This document shows, piece by piece, positions 4,492-5,213 of a stretch of 5,213 nt of DNA. The DNA is taken from assembly GCA_003522105.1 (NCBI GenBank), contig DPGF01000021.1, positions 34,141 to 39,353 of the forward strand. The letters run 5' to 3'. The position numbers were made by a program, and so were the translations under genes. How positions within the stretch are numbered: position 1 is the stretch's first letter; the number at the start of each line of letters is the position of its first letter. The notes below the pieces were generated by a model. It was not told the origin of the DNA, searched no databases, and saw only the letters and a list, made by a program, of their open reading frames with translations. The stretch comes from Oscillibacter sp. (lineage in GTDB: Bacteria > Bacillota > Clostridia > Oscillospirales > Oscillospiraceae).

Positions 4492-5086
4492 AACCGCTGA
4501 CCTGATGGTGCGTGAGGGCATCCAGATCACCGAGAGCGCCCTCAAGCTGGCAGGGCTGGGGGCGAAAAATCTTGCCGCCCTTCTGATTGCCCTTGCCAAC
4601 GACAACCAGAAGCTCGCAGGCAAGACCAACCTCAAGCGCCTGATCCACGACGGCGAGGAGCTGACCATTTTTTCCGTCAAACAGGAGGACTTGAAGGGCT
4701 TCCAGATGGAGGCCAAACGCTACGGCGTTCTGTTTTATCCCATCGTCAATAAGGTGGAAAAGACCGGAACGGTGGAGATCATGGCCAAGGCAAGGGACGC
4801 CAAGCAGATCAACCGCATTTTTGAACGCATGGGTTATCCTGCCCCGGTGAAGGAGGACGCTGCCGCAAAAAAAGAGAACGCCCGCGCTCCGTCCGAGAGC
4901 AGCTCGAAGGCGCGCGGGACTGGTGTGAGAGCGTCTATGGAACCGGCTACGGAGAGAGCTGATGCCCGCCCCTCCGTCCGCAGCCGTCTGATGGCATTGC
5001 AAGCCGCGGCAGAACGGGATGGCACGGCCCCTACCAAGGACACCGTGCGGGAAGCCATTCAAAAGGCGATGCCTACGCGGGAATAA
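4475..5086 (+). CDS. PcfB-like DUF3801 protein
   Basis: This 203-residue protein resembles DUF3801/PcfB-type conjugation proteins. In enterococcal pCF10, PcfB acts with the relaxosome and coupling protein. The family core spans about residues 8-125: TADLMVREGIQITESALKL, then GAKNLAALLIALANDN, LIHDGEELTIFSVKQEDL, and AKRYGVLFYPIVN followed by ARDAKQINRIFERMGYP. A low-complexity, charged, Ala/Ser-rich linker follows (130-170), then a short helical end. ATG 4475 has AAGGAGG (4459-4465) 9 nt upstream and overlaps the relaxase end by 17 bp, so the genes belong to one operon. No membrane segment or nucleotide-binding motif is visible, fitting an adaptor role in the cytoplasm. In this gene order a coupling protein (VirD4/TcpA type) is expected further downstream. 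Confidence 0.85.
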   Translation: MSTNGETADLMVREGIQITESALKLAGLGAKNLAALLIALANDNQKLAGKTNLKRLIHDGEELTIFSVKQEDLKGFQMEAKRYGVLFYPIVNKVEKTGTVEIMAKARDAKQINRIFERMGYPAPVKEDAAAKKENARAPSESSSKARGTGVRASMEPATERADARPSVRSRLMALQAAAERDGTAPTKDTVREAIQKAMPTRE

Positions 5087-5112
5087 ATTGATTTCGAAAA
5101 GGAGAAAGGAAC

Positions 5113-5213
5113 ATGGCAAAGTTAGACGATTTGATCCAGCAGAAGCAGCAGAGGGACGAGGACTGGAAGGCAAAGAAAACAGCGGAGCGTGAGGAATTGG
5201 GGCAGCTTTCCGA
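5113..5213 (+). CDS. start of a charged helical protein (3' partial)
   Basis: ATG 5113 lies 8 nt after GGAG (5101-5104), 26 bp after the PcfB-like gene, and the frame stays open to the window end (33 complete codons). The visible N-terminus MAKLDDLIQQKQQRDEDW continues as a strongly charged, coiled-coil-like stretch. Some large ArdC-like or metallopeptidase-domain proteins of Clostridia elements start in a similar way (MxKLDxLIQQ, then a charged helix), but that is a weak recollection and the diagnostic domains lie outside the window. It is in the same operon as mobC, the relaxase and the PcfB-like gene. Confidence 0.6.
   Translation, partial: MAKLDDLIQQKQQRDEDWKAKKTAEREELGQLS

Noticed and set aside
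4184..5173. Long open frame (329 codons) on the - strand
   Set aside because: It lies antisense to the relaxase C-terminus and the PcfB-like gene, both of which have recognisable family sequence and good ribosome binding sites. Its translation is rich in Arg, Pro and Ser and looks like a shadow of GC-rich codons.

Overview
This window looks like part of an integrative conjugative or mobilizable element from a gut-type Firmicute (class Clostridia). The host call is inference. It rests on the gene families (DUF3991/Toprim protein, MobC, MobP-type relaxase, PcfB/DUF3801 protein), the strong AGGAGG-type ribosome binding sites, and the mix of GC-rich mobilization genes with AT-richer cargo. All supportable genes lie on the + strand.

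Layout. (1) 1-96: C-terminal end of an unidentified gene. (2) 97-872: a decayed toxin-antitoxin-like cargo block. It has an extended -10 promoter, an intact VbhA-family antitoxin gene, a RhuM-family gene cut to its N-terminal winged-helix part, and a frameshifted C-terminal remnant of another gene. (3) 935-1670: two overlapping cargo genes, a GNAT-like protein and a 72-residue unknown, ended by a strong intrinsic terminator at 1695-1724. (4) 1745-2704: a DUF3991/Toprim (primase-like) protein. (5) 2705-2841: a non-coding stretch with three consecutive inverted repeats and an RP4-like nic-core candidate, read here as a probable origin of transfer. (6) 2842-5213: a tightly packed mobilization operon with mobC, a relaxase broken by a one-base frameshift, a PcfB/DUF3801 gene, and the start of a further gene.

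How they would work together: MobC and the relaxase would bind and nick oriT just upstream of their own genes. The PcfB-type protein would help link the relaxosome to the coupling protein, which is not in the window. The Toprim protein probably acts in DNA priming or processing of the transferred strand. The VbhA/RhuM and GNAT/small-protein pairs are accessory cargo that may stabilise or protect the element.

Most notable points: two genes (Toprim protein and mobC) carry near-ideal Shine-Dalgarno sequences but no ATG/GTG/TTG at the right distance, each having ATT exactly 5 nt downstream of AGGAGG; the oriT-like region is unusually structured; and the relaxase reading frame is broken just after its intact catalytic domain. 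No CRISPR array, tRNA, rRNA or insertion sequence was seen. I did not find a clearly new system. The GNAT/72-residue pair is the nearest candidate for an undescribed module.
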